Shown here in pieces: positions 1-7,402 of a stretch of 64,000 bases of DNA. A program made the translations under genes and the position numbers. Every line of letters begins with the position of its first letter. Position 1 is the stretch's first letter. The notes under the pieces were generated by a model that had not been told where the DNA came from, searched no databases, and saw nothing but the letters and a program-made list of their open reading frames with translations. The DNA is from VRUE01 sp963702955 (lineage in GTDB: Bacteria; Actinomycetota; Thermoleophilia; Solirubrobacterales; 70-9): positions 744,001 through 808,000 of the forward strand of contig OY969774.1 in the NCBI GenBank assembly GCA_963702955.1, read 5' to 3'.

Positions 1-63
1 AGCGGCGTATCGCCGACGGTCGCCGAAGCCTCGGCTCCTATCCGCATCGGAGAAGGCCCGGCG

Positions 64-870
64 CTAGCCGTTGGCGGTCTCCGCGGTGCCCCGCACCTCA
101 CAGGACGTGCCCCCGTCGAAGGCGTGAAGGTTGACGGTGATCACCGTGCTTCCTTCGGACCAGATGAACTGACCCTCGATTCGTTTCAGGGTGGGTGCGA
201 CGAAGGAGAACTGCTGTTCTGAACCCGAGTTCACGGTTGCGCCGTTGGCCCGCGCCGCTTCGGCGTCACCGTAGAACCAGTTGAGCGTCGCCGCGGTCCC
301 GCCGACGTTCTGGAAGGCCATCGCCACCCCCCCGTCGTGACAGATCGTCACGAGGCGCAACCCATGGCTGAGTACCTGGTTCGGAGCTTCGAGGGCCGCC
401 GGACTCATAATGATCGCCTGCACCGGCGTCGTGCAGGTGACGTCGCCTTCGTTGGAGAGGCCGGCGATCGACGAGGGCGGCGCGCAACCCTCTTTGAGCT
501 TGCGCTGGTATTCGCCGGGCGTCCTGCCGTCGAATTTTTCGGCGTTGGCCGCCGTGGTCGCTTTCGTCGCCGTGTCGGCCGTGGTCGCTTTGGTGGCCGT
601 GGTGGCGGTCGTCGCTTTCGTCGCCGTAGTTGCCGTGGTGGCCGTGTTGGCCGTAGTCGCTTTGGTCGCCGTGTCGGCGGTGCCGGCGTGAGCGACGCTC
701 GCTCCTCCGATCCGGCTGTTGAAGACTTTGGTCGAGATTTTCTTCACCTGCTTCTTCTGCACGCTGGTCAAGCCGCCCGCGGCGATGGCGGTTCCCCCAA
801 GCGCGGCGACGAGCGCGATTACGGCGATGATGGTGCCAGGGGAACGACGCGGATTCAGCTTTCTAAGCAT
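64..870 (-). CDS. secreted or membrane-anchored Thr/Ala-repeat protein, unknown function
   Basis: 268 residues. The N-terminus has basic residues, a hydrophobic segment (about 13-32) ending GGTAIAAGG, then a Lys-rich stretch (QKKQVKKI, about 38-45); I know this arrangement from many exported Solirubrobacterales proteins of unknown role. Residues 64-107 are a low-complexity run built from TATKATTA-like units, probably an extended or coiled stalk. The C-terminal ~140 residues look globular, with three Cys (about 129, 174, 257). The sequence GGAGAG lies just upstream of the ATG at 870. It diverges from the kinase gene at 963. Surface location is inferred from the leader; no enzymatic motif is visible. 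Confidence 0.75.
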   Translation of the reverse strand: MLRKLNPRRSPGTIIAVIALVAALGGTAIAAGGLTSVQKKQVKKISTKVFNSRIGGASVAHAGTADTATKATTANTATTATTATKATTATTATKATTADTATKATTAANAEKFDGRTPGEYQRKLKEGCAPPSSIAGLSNEGDVTCTTPVQAIIMSPAALEAPNQVLSHGLRLVTICHDGGVAMAFQNVGGTAATLNWFYGDAEAARANGATVNSGSEQQFSFVAPTLKRIEGQFIWSEGSTVITVNLHAFDGGTSCEVRGTAETANG

Positions 871-962
871 GGTCTCTCCATCTCGATGTCTGGAACGAGG
901 GCGATTGACTGTACCCGAACCGGCACCGATTCTGGGAGCGCCGTCAACTTAGAGTTTCGGCG

Positions 963-1850
963 ATGACTCGATCCGAGGCCCTGCCTTCATCTGGAGCGCT
1001 GGAGGAAGTCCGGCGCCTGGCCGGCCCGTCAGCCGTGGTCGTCGATGCCGCGCGCCTCGAAGGCGGCCAGCACGCGAACACCTGGCGAGTCGATACCGAG
1101 AATCCTTCGACCAGCGTTGTCGTCCGCCAGTTTCCGGTGGGCGACCCTGCGCCCTTGCGTGAGCAGCGTGTATTGCGAGCCCTCGACGGACTCGGCGGTA
1201 TCGCCCCGGTGCTGCTCGGCGGCGACCTGAACCGCCGATGGTCGAAGTACCCGACTTCTTTGATCGGCTGGCTCGACGGTCAGCCGGACATCACTCCGGC
1301 CGACCCCAAGGGGTGGGCGCGCCAGTTAGGTCGCGCGCTCGCCGCGGTGCACACGGTGCCGACCGAACGGCTGGCGGAGTTGTCGAGCGTGTTCGACCGT
1401 AGCGGAGGCTCTCAGGAGATATTGGCTGGTCCGCTGGCGGCGGAAGTTCGGTCTCGCTGGCCACAGGTTGTCAGGTCGCCGGAGGTGCTCACCCACTGCG
1501 ATTACTGGTCGGGCAACGTCGTCTGGCGGGACGGAAGGCTCACGGGCATCGTCAACTGGTCGGACGGGTCACGCGGTCCACGCGGCTTCGACTTGGGCTG
1601 GTGCCGACTGGATCTCGTCCTCCTGTTCGACGAGCAAATTGCCGACGACTTTCTTGCGGCCTACGAAGCAGCGACCGGCCAGGCAGTCGACGAGATGCGC
1701 CTTTGGGACACCTGGGCTGTCGCTCGGTCCGATGACGCGGTTGGGTCCTGGGCCCCGAACTACCTGCCGCTGGGCCGCGCCGACCTCGATGAAAACGAGC
1801 TGCGGCGACGCCATGCGCAATGGACGGCACGCCTCAGAGAGCGGACATAA
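963..1850 (+). CDS. aminoglycoside phosphotransferase (APH)-family kinase
   Basis: 295 residues with the APH/choline-kinase fold pattern. HCDYWSGNV (about 178-186) matches the catanic loop pattern HxDxxxxN of this family, that is the catalytic loop. GIVNWSDGSRGPRGFDLGW follows where the metal-binding Asp normally stands, as in IDW; here it reads VNW, so the usual first Asp is Asn. The start ATG at 963 lies 92 bases from the divergent gene. The substrate cannot be told: the family includes antibiotic, choline, homoserine and macrolide kinases. The Asn may reduce catalysis or mark a different metal geometry. No operon partner is visible; the next gene is convergent. Confidence 0.75.
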   Translation: MTRSEALPSSGALEEVRRLAGPSAVVVDAARLEGGQHANTWRVDTENPSTSVVVRQFPVGDPAPLREQRVLRALDGLGGIAPVLLGGDLNRRWSKYPTSLIGWLDGQPDITPADPKGWARQLGRALAAVHTVPTERLAELSSVFDRSGGSQEILAGPLAAEVRSRWPQVVRSPEVLTHCDYWSGNVVWRDGRLTGIVNWSDGSRGPRGFDLGWCRLDLVLLFDEQIADDFLAAYEAATGQAVDEMRLWDTWAVARSDDAVGSWAPNYLPLGRADLDENELRRRHAQWTARLRERT

Positions 1851-1862
1851 GCCTCACCCGAT

Positions 1863-2261
1863 CTAGATGAAGTACATCCCCGAGTCGGCCTCTTCCAGCT
1901 CGCGGCGGGCTACTTCGGCGATCGTCGTCTGGCCGAAGACCTTGCGCAGGGCGGTGACGCCCTCGGCCCAGATGCCGCCGGCCTCGTCGGCCTCCTGGCC
2001 GACCTTGCCGTCGAGCGTCTGCACGACCTCGAGCACGGTGATCTCGTCGGCGGGACGGGAGAGGGTGTAGCCGCCTTTCATCCCGCGGTGGCTGGTCAGC
2101 AGGCCGGCCCTGCGCAGGGTCGAGAAGAGCTGCTCGAGGAACTGCTCGGGGATCGCGCGGCGCTCGGCCAACTCCTTGATCGGCACCGGCCTCTCTCCCG
2201 AGCGGGCCAGCTCGGCCATCGCGACGACGGCATAGCGAGACTTCGAGGTGATCGAGATCAC
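1863..2261 (-). CDS. Rrf2-family transcriptional regulator
   Basis: 132 residues from a GTG at 2261, chosen because AAAGGA lies 7 bases upstream and the protein then begins ISITSKSRYAVVAMAELA, the canonical Rrf2 N-terminus. The frame stays open to 2888, but that part is antisense to the next gene. A winged helix covers about 1-70 (KELAERRAIPEQFLEQLF is the recognition region, GMKGGYTLSRP the wing). The three Cys that hold Fe-S clusters in IscR/NsrR are absent, so it is more like the cluster-free CymR type. It is divergent from the NarL-type gene; a 17-base imperfect palindrome lies between them. Confidence 0.85.
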   Translation of the reverse strand: MISITSKSRYAVVAMAELARSGERPVPIKELAERRAIPEQFLEQLFSTLRRAGLLTSHRGMKGGYTLSRPADEITVLEVVQTLDGKVGQEADEAGGIWAEGVTALRKVFGQTTIAEVARRELEEADSGMYFI

Positions 2262-2281
2262 TGATGTCCTTTCTACCGCAC

Positions 2282-2303
2282 AACCCGGAGGCTGGGTTAG
2301 GAT
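2282..2303 (+). promoter_or_regulatory. candidate operator and -10 box between divergent regulators
   Basis: AACCC (2282-2286) and GGGTT (2294-2298) form an inverted repeat with a 7-base spacer. It abuts TAGGAT (2298-2303), the same -10 hexamer seen before gltX, nfo and the HIT gene here. A site overlapping the -10 between an Rrf2 gene and its divergent neighbour would suit Rrf2 autoregulation. The arms are short, so chance is possible. Confidence 0.35.
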
Positions 2304-2336
2304 CGAGCCGTCCTGAGCGAGCGCCCACACTGCCTT

Positions 2337-2927
2337 GTGATCGACCCTCACCCGCTGGTCAGGCTCGGCGTGCGCCATACCCTGGCCGCCGACTTCGAGA
2401 TCGAGGAGAGCGCCAGTCGCGTCGAGGCGATCGAGCTGATCCGCGACGTCGGCAACATCGACGTCGCCGTCGTCAACCTGCGTTGCGATTCGGGCAACGG
2501 AGCGCCGAGCGGCTGCGAGGCGATTCGCGAGCTGCGCCGTGCCGCTCCGTCGCTCGGCATCGTCGCCCACGGCGAGCGAGCCGAGCGCCACATCGCCACC
2601 GCCGCCCTGCAGGCGGGCGCCACCGCCTACATCGCCCGCACCGCACGGGCCGAGGAGATGATGCGCGCGGTCCGCGCCGCGCTCGAGCAGGAGCAGTTCG
2701 TCGACCCGGCCGTGCCGCCGAAAGGGAGTCGCGGCAAGCTGACCCGTCGCCAGCGCGAGATCCTGCAGCTGCTCGCCGACGGCGAGTCGGCCACGGCGGC
2801 CGCCCGCGAGCTCGACCTCAGCGAGGAAACGGTCAAGACCCACACCAAGAACGCGGTCGCCCGTCTCGGCGCCCGCAACCGCGCCCACGCAGTTGCGATA
2901 GCCCTCAGAGAGTCGCTGATCGACTAG
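2337..2927 (+). CDS. NarL/FixJ-type regulator with degenerate receiver domain
   Basis: 196 residues from GTG 2337. The N-terminal half is receiver-like (IDPHPLVRLG, then IDVAVVNLRC), but the phosphoacceptor Asp is Asn (residue 47), the acidic pair is reduced to one Asp and the conserved Lys is Arg (YIART). The C-terminal HTH is a clear LuxR/NarL domain (LTRRQREILQLLADG ... SEETVKTHTKNAVARLGARNRAHAV). Phosphorylation-independent control is inferred. The GTG start would cut off receiver strand beta-1; an in-frame CTG at 2313 (giving SERPHCLVIDPHPLV) restores it and lies 9 bases after TAGGAT. Its stop shares the bases CTAG with the convergent gene. Confidence 0.8.
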   Translation: MIDPHPLVRLGVRHTLAADFEIEESASRVEAIELIRDVGNIDVAVVNLRCDSGNGAPSGCEAIRELRRAAPSLGIVAHGERAERHIATAALQAGATAYIARTARAEEMMRAVRAALEQEQFVDPAVPPKGSRGKLTRRQREILQLLADGESATAAARELDLSEETVKTHTKNAVARLGARNRAHAVAIALRESLID

Positions 2928-4030
2928 ATCCAGCCGCGGTCGCGGGCCGTGAGGACGGCCTGCGCCCTGTCCACGGCGCCGATCTTGCCGTAGACGTTGT
3001 GCAGGTGGGTGCGGATGGTCGAAACCGAGAGCTGCATTTCGCCGGCGATCTGCTTATAGACAAGGCCTTCGGAGAGATGGCGGAGGACGTCAAGCTCGCG
3101 CGCCGAGAGCGGACAGGGCTCGGTCATCCGGGGGGCGTCGTCGCGCGGGTAGGGAAGTTCGTAGAGCAGCTCGCGCAGCCCTTCGTCGCCGAGCCCGCAG
3201 CGCTTCGCCATCGCCCGCAGCCGTTCCGGCGTCACCGTCTCACCCTGCGAGTAGTGGGCGACCATGTCGGCCGTGGCGACCACCGCCGTCAGGCCCTCGG
3301 CGTCCTCGGCATGGTGGCGCTCGATTGCCACAGCGATCTGTTGCGGCACGTTCCAGCGCCGCGCCAGCACGCCGCCGACCAGCGCGTGATCAATCCCGAG
3401 CTGCTCGCGTTCGTCGCGGATCCGCTGCTCCGGCGTGCGCGAGGCGGCGTCGAAGTAGGCGCGCTTGCCGGGGTGCAGCTTGGCGATCACCAGGCGGCCG
3501 ATGTCGTGCAGCAGCGCGGCGACGACGAGCTCGTCCCGGTCTTGCCAACCGATCTCGCGACCGATCCGCGCCGCCGCCTGCTGCGTAGCCAGCGCGTGGA
3601 CGCGAAACTGCTCGGGGCGCAGCTCCCAGCCGCCGTTCGGCTCGAAGAAGTCGAAGACCGGCGCGGTGCCGGCGATCGCCAGCACGCCCGAGGGCTTCAG
3701 CATGTCGACCGCGGCGGGGACGCCGGCGACGTTGCCGGCGCCGGCCCGGTTGGCGAAGCGAAGGACGGCGATGGTCAGGGCGACGTCGGCCTCGACGGCC
3801 TCGACCAGCTCGGCGACGCGCGAGGTCTCGGCGGTCGCCGCCCGCATCACCCGGGCCCGGGACTCGATCAGCGCCGGGAACTTCTCCACCGCCTCGAAGG
3901 CGGCCGCCAGGCGCGCGCCCGGGGCCGCGGCGGCGGAGCCGCCGCGAACCGCGTCGGCTTTCTTGACCTTCCCGTTGGACGTCACGCCCAGGTCATCGGC
4001 AGTCGAGGACACACGGTTTAGCCCCGGCAT
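2924..4030 (-). CDS. HDOD-domain protein with C-terminal LuxR-type HTH
   Basis: 368 residues from ATG 4030 (a TTG at 4036 would add two residues). Residues ~45-250 form an HDOD domain: FPALIESRARVMRA, LLHDIGRLVIAKLHPGK and IERHHAEDAEG are recognisable. The C-terminal ~65 residues are a LuxR HTH (PLSARELDVLRHLSEG ... STIRTHLHNVYGKIG). HDOD proteins usually act as non-enzymatic signalling modules; direct fusion to a DNA-binding domain suggests a one-component regulator. The gene begins 18 bases after the gltX stop, so it is probably co-transcribed with gltX. The ligand or signal is unknown. Confidence 0.85.
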   Translation of the reverse strand: MPGLNRVSSTADDLGVTSNGKVKKADAVRGGSAAAAPGARLAAAFEAVEKFPALIESRARVMRAATAETSRVAELVEAVEADVALTIAVLRFANRAGAGNVAGVPAAVDMLKPSGVLAIAGTAPVFDFFEPNGGWELRPEQFRVHALATQQAAARIGREIGWQDRDELVVAALLHDIGRLVIAKLHPGKRAYFDAASRTPEQRIRDEREQLGIDHALVGGVLARRWNVPQQIAVAIERHHAEDAEGLTAVVATADMVAHYSQGETVTPERLRAMAKRCGLGDEGLRELLYELPYPRDDAPRMTEPCPLSARELDVLRHLSEGLVYKQIAGEMQLSVSTIRTHLHNVYGKIGAVDRAQAVLTARDRGWI

Positions 4031-4048
4031 CCCCAATACTGGGTGTCG

Positions 4049-5416
4049 CTATTCGCGCAGGCGGACCAGCGCGGCGTCGATGCGCCGCAGCGATTCCTCG
4101 CGACCCAGGACCGCCAGGGACTCGAAGATCCCCGGCGACACGGTGCCACCGCTGATCGCCACCCGGATCGGCTGGTAGACCTTCCCCGGCTTGGCGCCCA
4201 GCCGCTCCGGCAGCGGCGCCAGCGCCGCCTCGACCGCCGCCGCGTCGAAGCCGTCGGCACCCCCGAGCGCCTCGCGCGCCGCCTCCAGCAGCGGCGGCGA
4301 CTCGTCCTTCATCGTCTTGCGCCAAGCCTTCTCGTCCTCCACGGGCGGCTCGAAGAGGAAGCGGATCAGCGGCCAGACCTCCGCCAGCGTCTGCGCTTTC
4401 TCCTGCACGATCTCGCACGCCGCCCGCAGCCGCTCGTCCGGCTCGCGGCCGAGGTGGCGGGCGACCGCGTCGACATACTCCTCGAGCGGCAGTTCGCGCA
4501 TGTAGCGGCCGTTCAGCCAGCGCAGCTTCTTCTCGTCGAAGATCGCCGCCGCCTTGCCGACGTCCTCGACCCGGAAGCGCTCGACCAGCTCGGCGGTCGA
4601 GATGATCGTGGCGTCGTCGTCCGCCCCCCAGCCGAGCAGCGCCAGATAGTTGCGCACGGCAGCCGGCAGGTAGCCGGCGTCGCGCAGCTCCTGCACCGAG
4701 GCGGCGCCGTGGCGCTTGGAGAGCTTGCGGCCGTCGGGACCGTGCAGCAGCGGCAGGTGGGCGTAGCGCGGCGGCGCCTGCCCGAGCGCCTCCAGCACCA
4801 GCAGCTGCTTCGGCGTGTTGGAGAGGTGATCGTCGCCGCGGACGACGTCGGTGATCCCCATCTCGGCGTCGTCGACCGCGACCGCGAAGTTGTAGAGGAC
4901 CGAGCCGTCGCCGCGGGCGATGACGAAGTCGTCGTAGCTGCGGTTGGGAAAGCGGACCGGCCCGCGGATCAGGTCCTCGACCACCGTCTCCCCCTCATCG
5001 GGGACCCGCAGCCGGATCGCCGCTCCCGCCTCGGTGGAGGGCTCGCCGCGGTAGCCGCGGCCGGCGCCGTGCTCGGCCTTCCAGGCCTCGACGTCCTTGG
5101 CGGTCGCGGTGTCGCGGTAGGCGGCGCCGGAGTCGAGCAGCCGCCGCAGCGCCGCCGCGTGGCTGTCGGCGCGCTCGGCCTGGGAGAGCGGCCCCTCGTC
5201 CCAGTCGAGCTGCAGCCAGCGCAGCGCGTCGAGGATCTGCTCGACGTTCTCCGCCGTCGAGCGCTCGCGGTCGGTGTCCTCGATCCGCAGCACCAGCTCC
5301 CCGCCGCTGTGCCTGGCCGCGAGCCAGTTGTAGAGAGCCGTCCTGGCGCCGCCGATGTGCAGGGCGCCGGTCGGCGAGGGAGCGAACCGCAGTCGGATGG
5401 GGGCTTCGTCGGGCAA
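4049..5416 (-). CDS. gltX: glutamyl-tRNA synthetase
   Basis: 455 residues, class I synthetase charging tRNA-Glu (or both tRNA-Glu and tRNA-Gln if GatCAB is present). PSPTGALHIGGARTALYN carries the HIGH-type motif (about 13-30) and GRKLSKRHGA the KMSKS-type motif (about 228-237). ELVLRIEDTDRERS is the usual GluRS signature. Full family length. The start is a TTG: the only start codon that keeps the PIRLRFAPSPTG strand intact near the N-terminus, and it lies 10 bases downstream of a TAGGAT -10 box, so it may be read leaderless. The HDOD regulator follows in the same direction. Confidence 0.97.
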   Translation of the reverse strand: MPDEAPIRLRFAPSPTGALHIGGARTALYNWLAARHSGGELVLRIEDTDRERSTAENVEQILDALRWLQLDWDEGPLSQAERADSHAAALRRLLDSGAAYRDTATAKDVEAWKAEHGAGRGYRGEPSTEAGAAIRLRVPDEGETVVEDLIRGPVRFPNRSYDDFVIARGDGSVLYNFAVAVDDAEMGITDVVRGDDHLSNTPKQLLVLEALGQAPPRYAHLPLLHGPDGRKLSKRHGAASVQELRDAGYLPAAVRNYLALLGWGADDDATIISTAELVERFRVEDVGKAAAIFDEKKLRWLNGRYMRELPLEEYVDAVARHLGREPDERLRAACEIVQEKAQTLAEVWPLIRFLFEPPVEDEKAWRKTMKDESPPLLEAAREALGGADGFDAAAVEAALAPLPERLGAKPGKVYQPIRVAISGGTVSPGIFESLAVLGREESLRRIDAALVRLRE

Positions 5417-5426
5417 GGCGGGCCCG

Positions 5427-5432
5427 ATCCTA
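5427..5432 (-). promoter_or_regulatory. -10 box for gltX
   Basis: TAGGAT on the minus strand with 10 bases to the TTG start of gltX. The same hexamer at similar spacing precedes nfo and the HIT gene in this window. No convincing -35 is visible. Confidence 0.45.
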
Positions 5433-5443
5433 TTCGGGCGCCG

Positions 5444-5683
5444 CTACCGCAACCCGTGCTTGGCGCAGCGACGGATCACGGCGTTGGCGTCGGCGTGGGG
5501 AATGTCTCGGAAGCAGTTGTCGATCTTCCTCAGCTGCCGCCCGGCGGACGGGGACCCGCCACCGCCGCCGAAGATCAGGAAGAGAAGGGCGACGACGGCA
5601 ACCAGGCAGGCCACGACCAGCAGCAGCTTCCGACCCGGCCTGCACCGGGGAGCTGCCTCTGGAGTGTTTGACGTGTCAGGCAC
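5444..5683 (-). CDS. small single-pass membrane protein, unknown
   Basis: 79 residues from a GTG at 5683; the frame continues upstream but overlaps nfo. A hydrophobic segment (KLLLVVACLVAVVALLFLIF) is followed by a Gly-rich linker and a short C-terminal tail with two Cys (NCFRDIP ... IRRCAKHG). Basic residues before the segment suggest the tail faces outward. There is no recognisable family and no good ribosome-binding site, so the start is uncertain. It lies between gltX and the divergent nfo. Confidence 0.45.
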   Translation of the reverse strand: MPDTSNTPEAAPRCRPGRKLLLVVACLVAVVALLFLIFGGGGGSPSAGRQLRKIDNCFRDIPHADANAVIRRCAKHGLR

Positions 5684-5705
5684 TTCGCGAGCGGGTGGAC
5701 CGAAA

Positions 5706-5711
5706 TAGGAT
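5706..5711 (+). promoter_or_regulatory. -10 box for nfo
   Basis: TAGGAT with 8 bases to the ATG of nfo, which fits leaderless or near-leaderless transcription. It matches the hexamer before gltX and the HIT gene. Confidence 0.45.
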
Positions 5712-5719
5712 GCCGAGCG

Positions 5720-6583
5720 ATGCTGGTCGGCGCCCATGTTTCCACCTCGGGAGGATTGGAGAAGGCGATCGAGCGCGGCGCCGAGCGTGGCTGCGAATCG
5801 ATCCAGATCTTCAACCAGAGCCCGCGGATGTGGCGGCCGACCAACTACGGCCCCGACGACTTCGCCGCCTTCCACGAGGCGATGGACGCCTCGTCGGTCG
5901 AAGCGGTCGTGATTCATGCCGTCTACCTGATCAACTGCGCCTCCAAAGACGCCGAGCTGCGCAAGAAGTCGCTCGCCTCGCTGACCCACGCCCTGCGGAT
6001 CGGCGACGCGATCGGCGCCGCCGGCGTCGTCCTCCACCCCGGCGCGCAGAAAGGCGAGCCGCTCGGCCCTTCGATCAAGCGCGCCGCCAAAGTCATCGCC
6101 GCCGCCCTCAAGGACAGCGACCGCTGCCCGCTCCTGCTCGAGCAGACCGCCGGGCACAAAGGCCTGCTCGGCCGCGACTTCGACCAGACCGCCGAGCTGA
6201 TCGACCGCGCCGGCGCCGGCAAGCGGCTCGGCCTCTGCCTCGACTCCTGCCACCTCTTCGTCCAGGGCTACGACATCACCGACGCCGACCACCTCGCCGC
6301 CGTCCTCGACGAAGCCGACGAGAAGGTCGGCCTGAAGCGCCTCGGCTGCGTCCACGTCAACGACGCCGCCGCCCCGCTCGGCTCCTGTCGCGACCGCCAC
6401 GCCAACGTCGGCCAGGGCGAGATGGGCAAACGAGGCCTGGAGGCCTTCCTCTCAGAGCCTCGCTTCGAGGGCCTGCCGGCGACCCTGGAGACGCCCGGCC
6501 CGAACAAGAAAGGGCCGGACAAAAAAGAAGTGCAGGCAGCGAAGCGCCTGCGCAAAGCGGGCCTCAAACGCCGCGGCAAGTGA
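5720..6583 (+). CDS. nfo: endonuclease IV (AP endonuclease)
   Basis: 287 residues, family-typical length. It cleaves DNA 5' of abasic sites in base excision repair, using three Zn ions in a TIM barrel. Visible signatures are GAHVSTSGGLEKAI at the N-terminus, HPGAQKG (zinc His), LLEQTAG, LCLDSCHLF (the family's D[ST]CH motif), VHVND, and DRHANVGQGEMG matching the DRHxNIGxG signature, then ETPG. The C-terminus ends in a short Lys/Arg-rich tail (AAKRLRKAGLKRRGK) that may help DNA binding. It stands alone with its own apparent promoter. Confidence 0.95.
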   Translation: MLVGAHVSTSGGLEKAIERGAERGCESIQIFNQSPRMWRPTNYGPDDFAAFHEAMDASSVEAVVIHAVYLINCASKDAELRKKSLASLTHALRIGDAIGAAGVVLHPGAQKGEPLGPSIKRAAKVIAAALKDSDRCPLLLEQTAGHKGLLGRDFDQTAELIDRAGAGKRLGLCLDSCHLFVQGYDITDADHLAAVLDEADEKVGLKRLGCVHVNDAAAPLGSCRDRHANVGQGEMGKRGLEAFLSEPRFEGLPATLETPGPNKKGPDKKEVQAAKRLRKAGLKRRGK

Positions 6584-6672
6584 GGGACGGCGGGGCGCTG
6601 TTTCGGGAATTGATGTCGCACGCGCTTCGCGCTTAGCGACGAACCCGCTGCGCGGCTACCGCCCCCATCCGC

Positions 6673-6686
6673 GTCCCTGTAGGGAC
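6673..6686. repeat. short perfect inverted repeat downstream of nfo
   Basis: GTCCC, TGTA, GGGAC: a 5-6 bp perfect stem with no T-run, about 90 bases after nfo. It could be a weak hairpin terminator or a protein site; its core TCCCTGTAGGGA faintly resembles the core of the longer palindromes at 9761 and 51279. Confidence 0.3.
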
Positions 6687-6719
6687 CGACGACCTGATCC
6701 TGATGAAACCGCAAGCGGG

Positions 6720-6759
6720 TTGACAGCTCCCTGCCCTGGTGCTTAGATAAACGACTAAG
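6720..6759 (+). promoter_or_regulatory. promoter and likely TetR operator for the tetR-fusion pair
   Basis: A perfect TTGACA (6720-6725) is followed after 18 bases by TAGATA (6744-6749). CTTAG (6742-6746) and CTAAG (6755-6759) form an inverted repeat that overlaps the -10 and probable start site. A palindrome over the -10 just before a tetR gene is the standard autorepression layout. A further copy of GACTAAGG follows at the start codon. The spacer is one base longer than ideal. Confidence 0.55.
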
Positions 6760-6763
6760 GCGA

Positions 6764-7402
6764 ATGACTAAGGGACTTGCAACCGCGGATGTGGAGGTCG
6801 GGGACGGCCGGCCCTCGATCAGGGAGGCCAACGTCGAGGCCTTCCTCGACGCCGCCGAGCGGCTGCTGGTCAGGGAGGGCGCAGCGGGGATCTCAACCCG
6901 GCAGCTCGCCCGCGAGGCGGGGCAGAACCACGGCCTCGTCCACTACTACTTCGGCTCGGTTGACGAGCTGTTGCTGCAGGCCCTGGAGCGGTTCACGGGC
7001 CGCGTCCTGGATCGCCAGCGGGCGATGTACGAAACCGATGCGCCCTTCATCGAGAAGTGGCGCACCGCCGTCGGCTACATCGAGGGGGACCTCGCGGCGG
7101 GTTATCCCAAGGTCTGGGCGGAGCTCGAAGCGCTCGCCTGGAACAACCCCGAGATGCGCGAGCGCCTGCACGCTGTCGACGAGAGTTGGCGTTCGCTACT
7201 GCGCGATGCGCTTGCCGGGGCGATCGAGGAGTATGGCCTCGACAGCTCCCGCTTCTCAGCGGAGGCCTTGGCCGCACTCGTGATGCAATTCAACAAGGGC
7301 CTGCTGTTCGAGCGCCTGCTCGGCTTCGACCGCGGTCACGCGGAGTTGCTGGCGGCGATCGACGCTTGGCTCGACTCTCTCGACGAGAAGGGCAAGCCGT
7401 GA
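6764..7402 (+). CDS. TetR/AcrR-family repressor
   Basis: 212 residues. The N-terminal HTH is clear: ILDAAERLL-type helix (FLDAAERLLVREG), then ISTRQLAREAGQNHGLVHYYFGSVDELLLQAL at about 43-75. The remainder is the helical ligand-binding domain. The start ATG follows AAGG closely. Its stop overlaps the GTG of the next gene (GTGA), so the two are translationally coupled and the repressor very likely controls the hydrolase/glycosyltransferase fusion. The ligand may be that enzyme's substrate or product; this is inference from context. Confidence 0.9.
   Translation: MTKGLATADVEVGDGRPSIREANVEAFLDAAERLLVREGAAGISTRQLAREAGQNHGLVHYYFGSVDELLLQALERFTGRVLDRQRAMYETDAPFIEKWRTAVGYIEGDLAAGYPKVWAELEALAWNNPEMRERLHAVDESWRSLLRDALAGAIEEYGLDSSRFSAEALAALVMQFNKGLLFERLLGFDRGHAELLAAIDAWLDSLDEKGKP

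Noticed and set aside
2264..4021. 585-codon plus-strand frame over the regulator and HDOD genes
   Set aside because: Overlaps two motif-supported genes; translation is Arg/Pro-rich noise.
4043..5671. 542-codon open frame opposite gltX
   Set aside because: Repetitive Arg/Val/Leu/Asp composition without motifs; gltX is complete on the other strand.
6584..6763. Terminator for nfo
   Set aside because: Only short GC hairpins without a T-run; not convincing.
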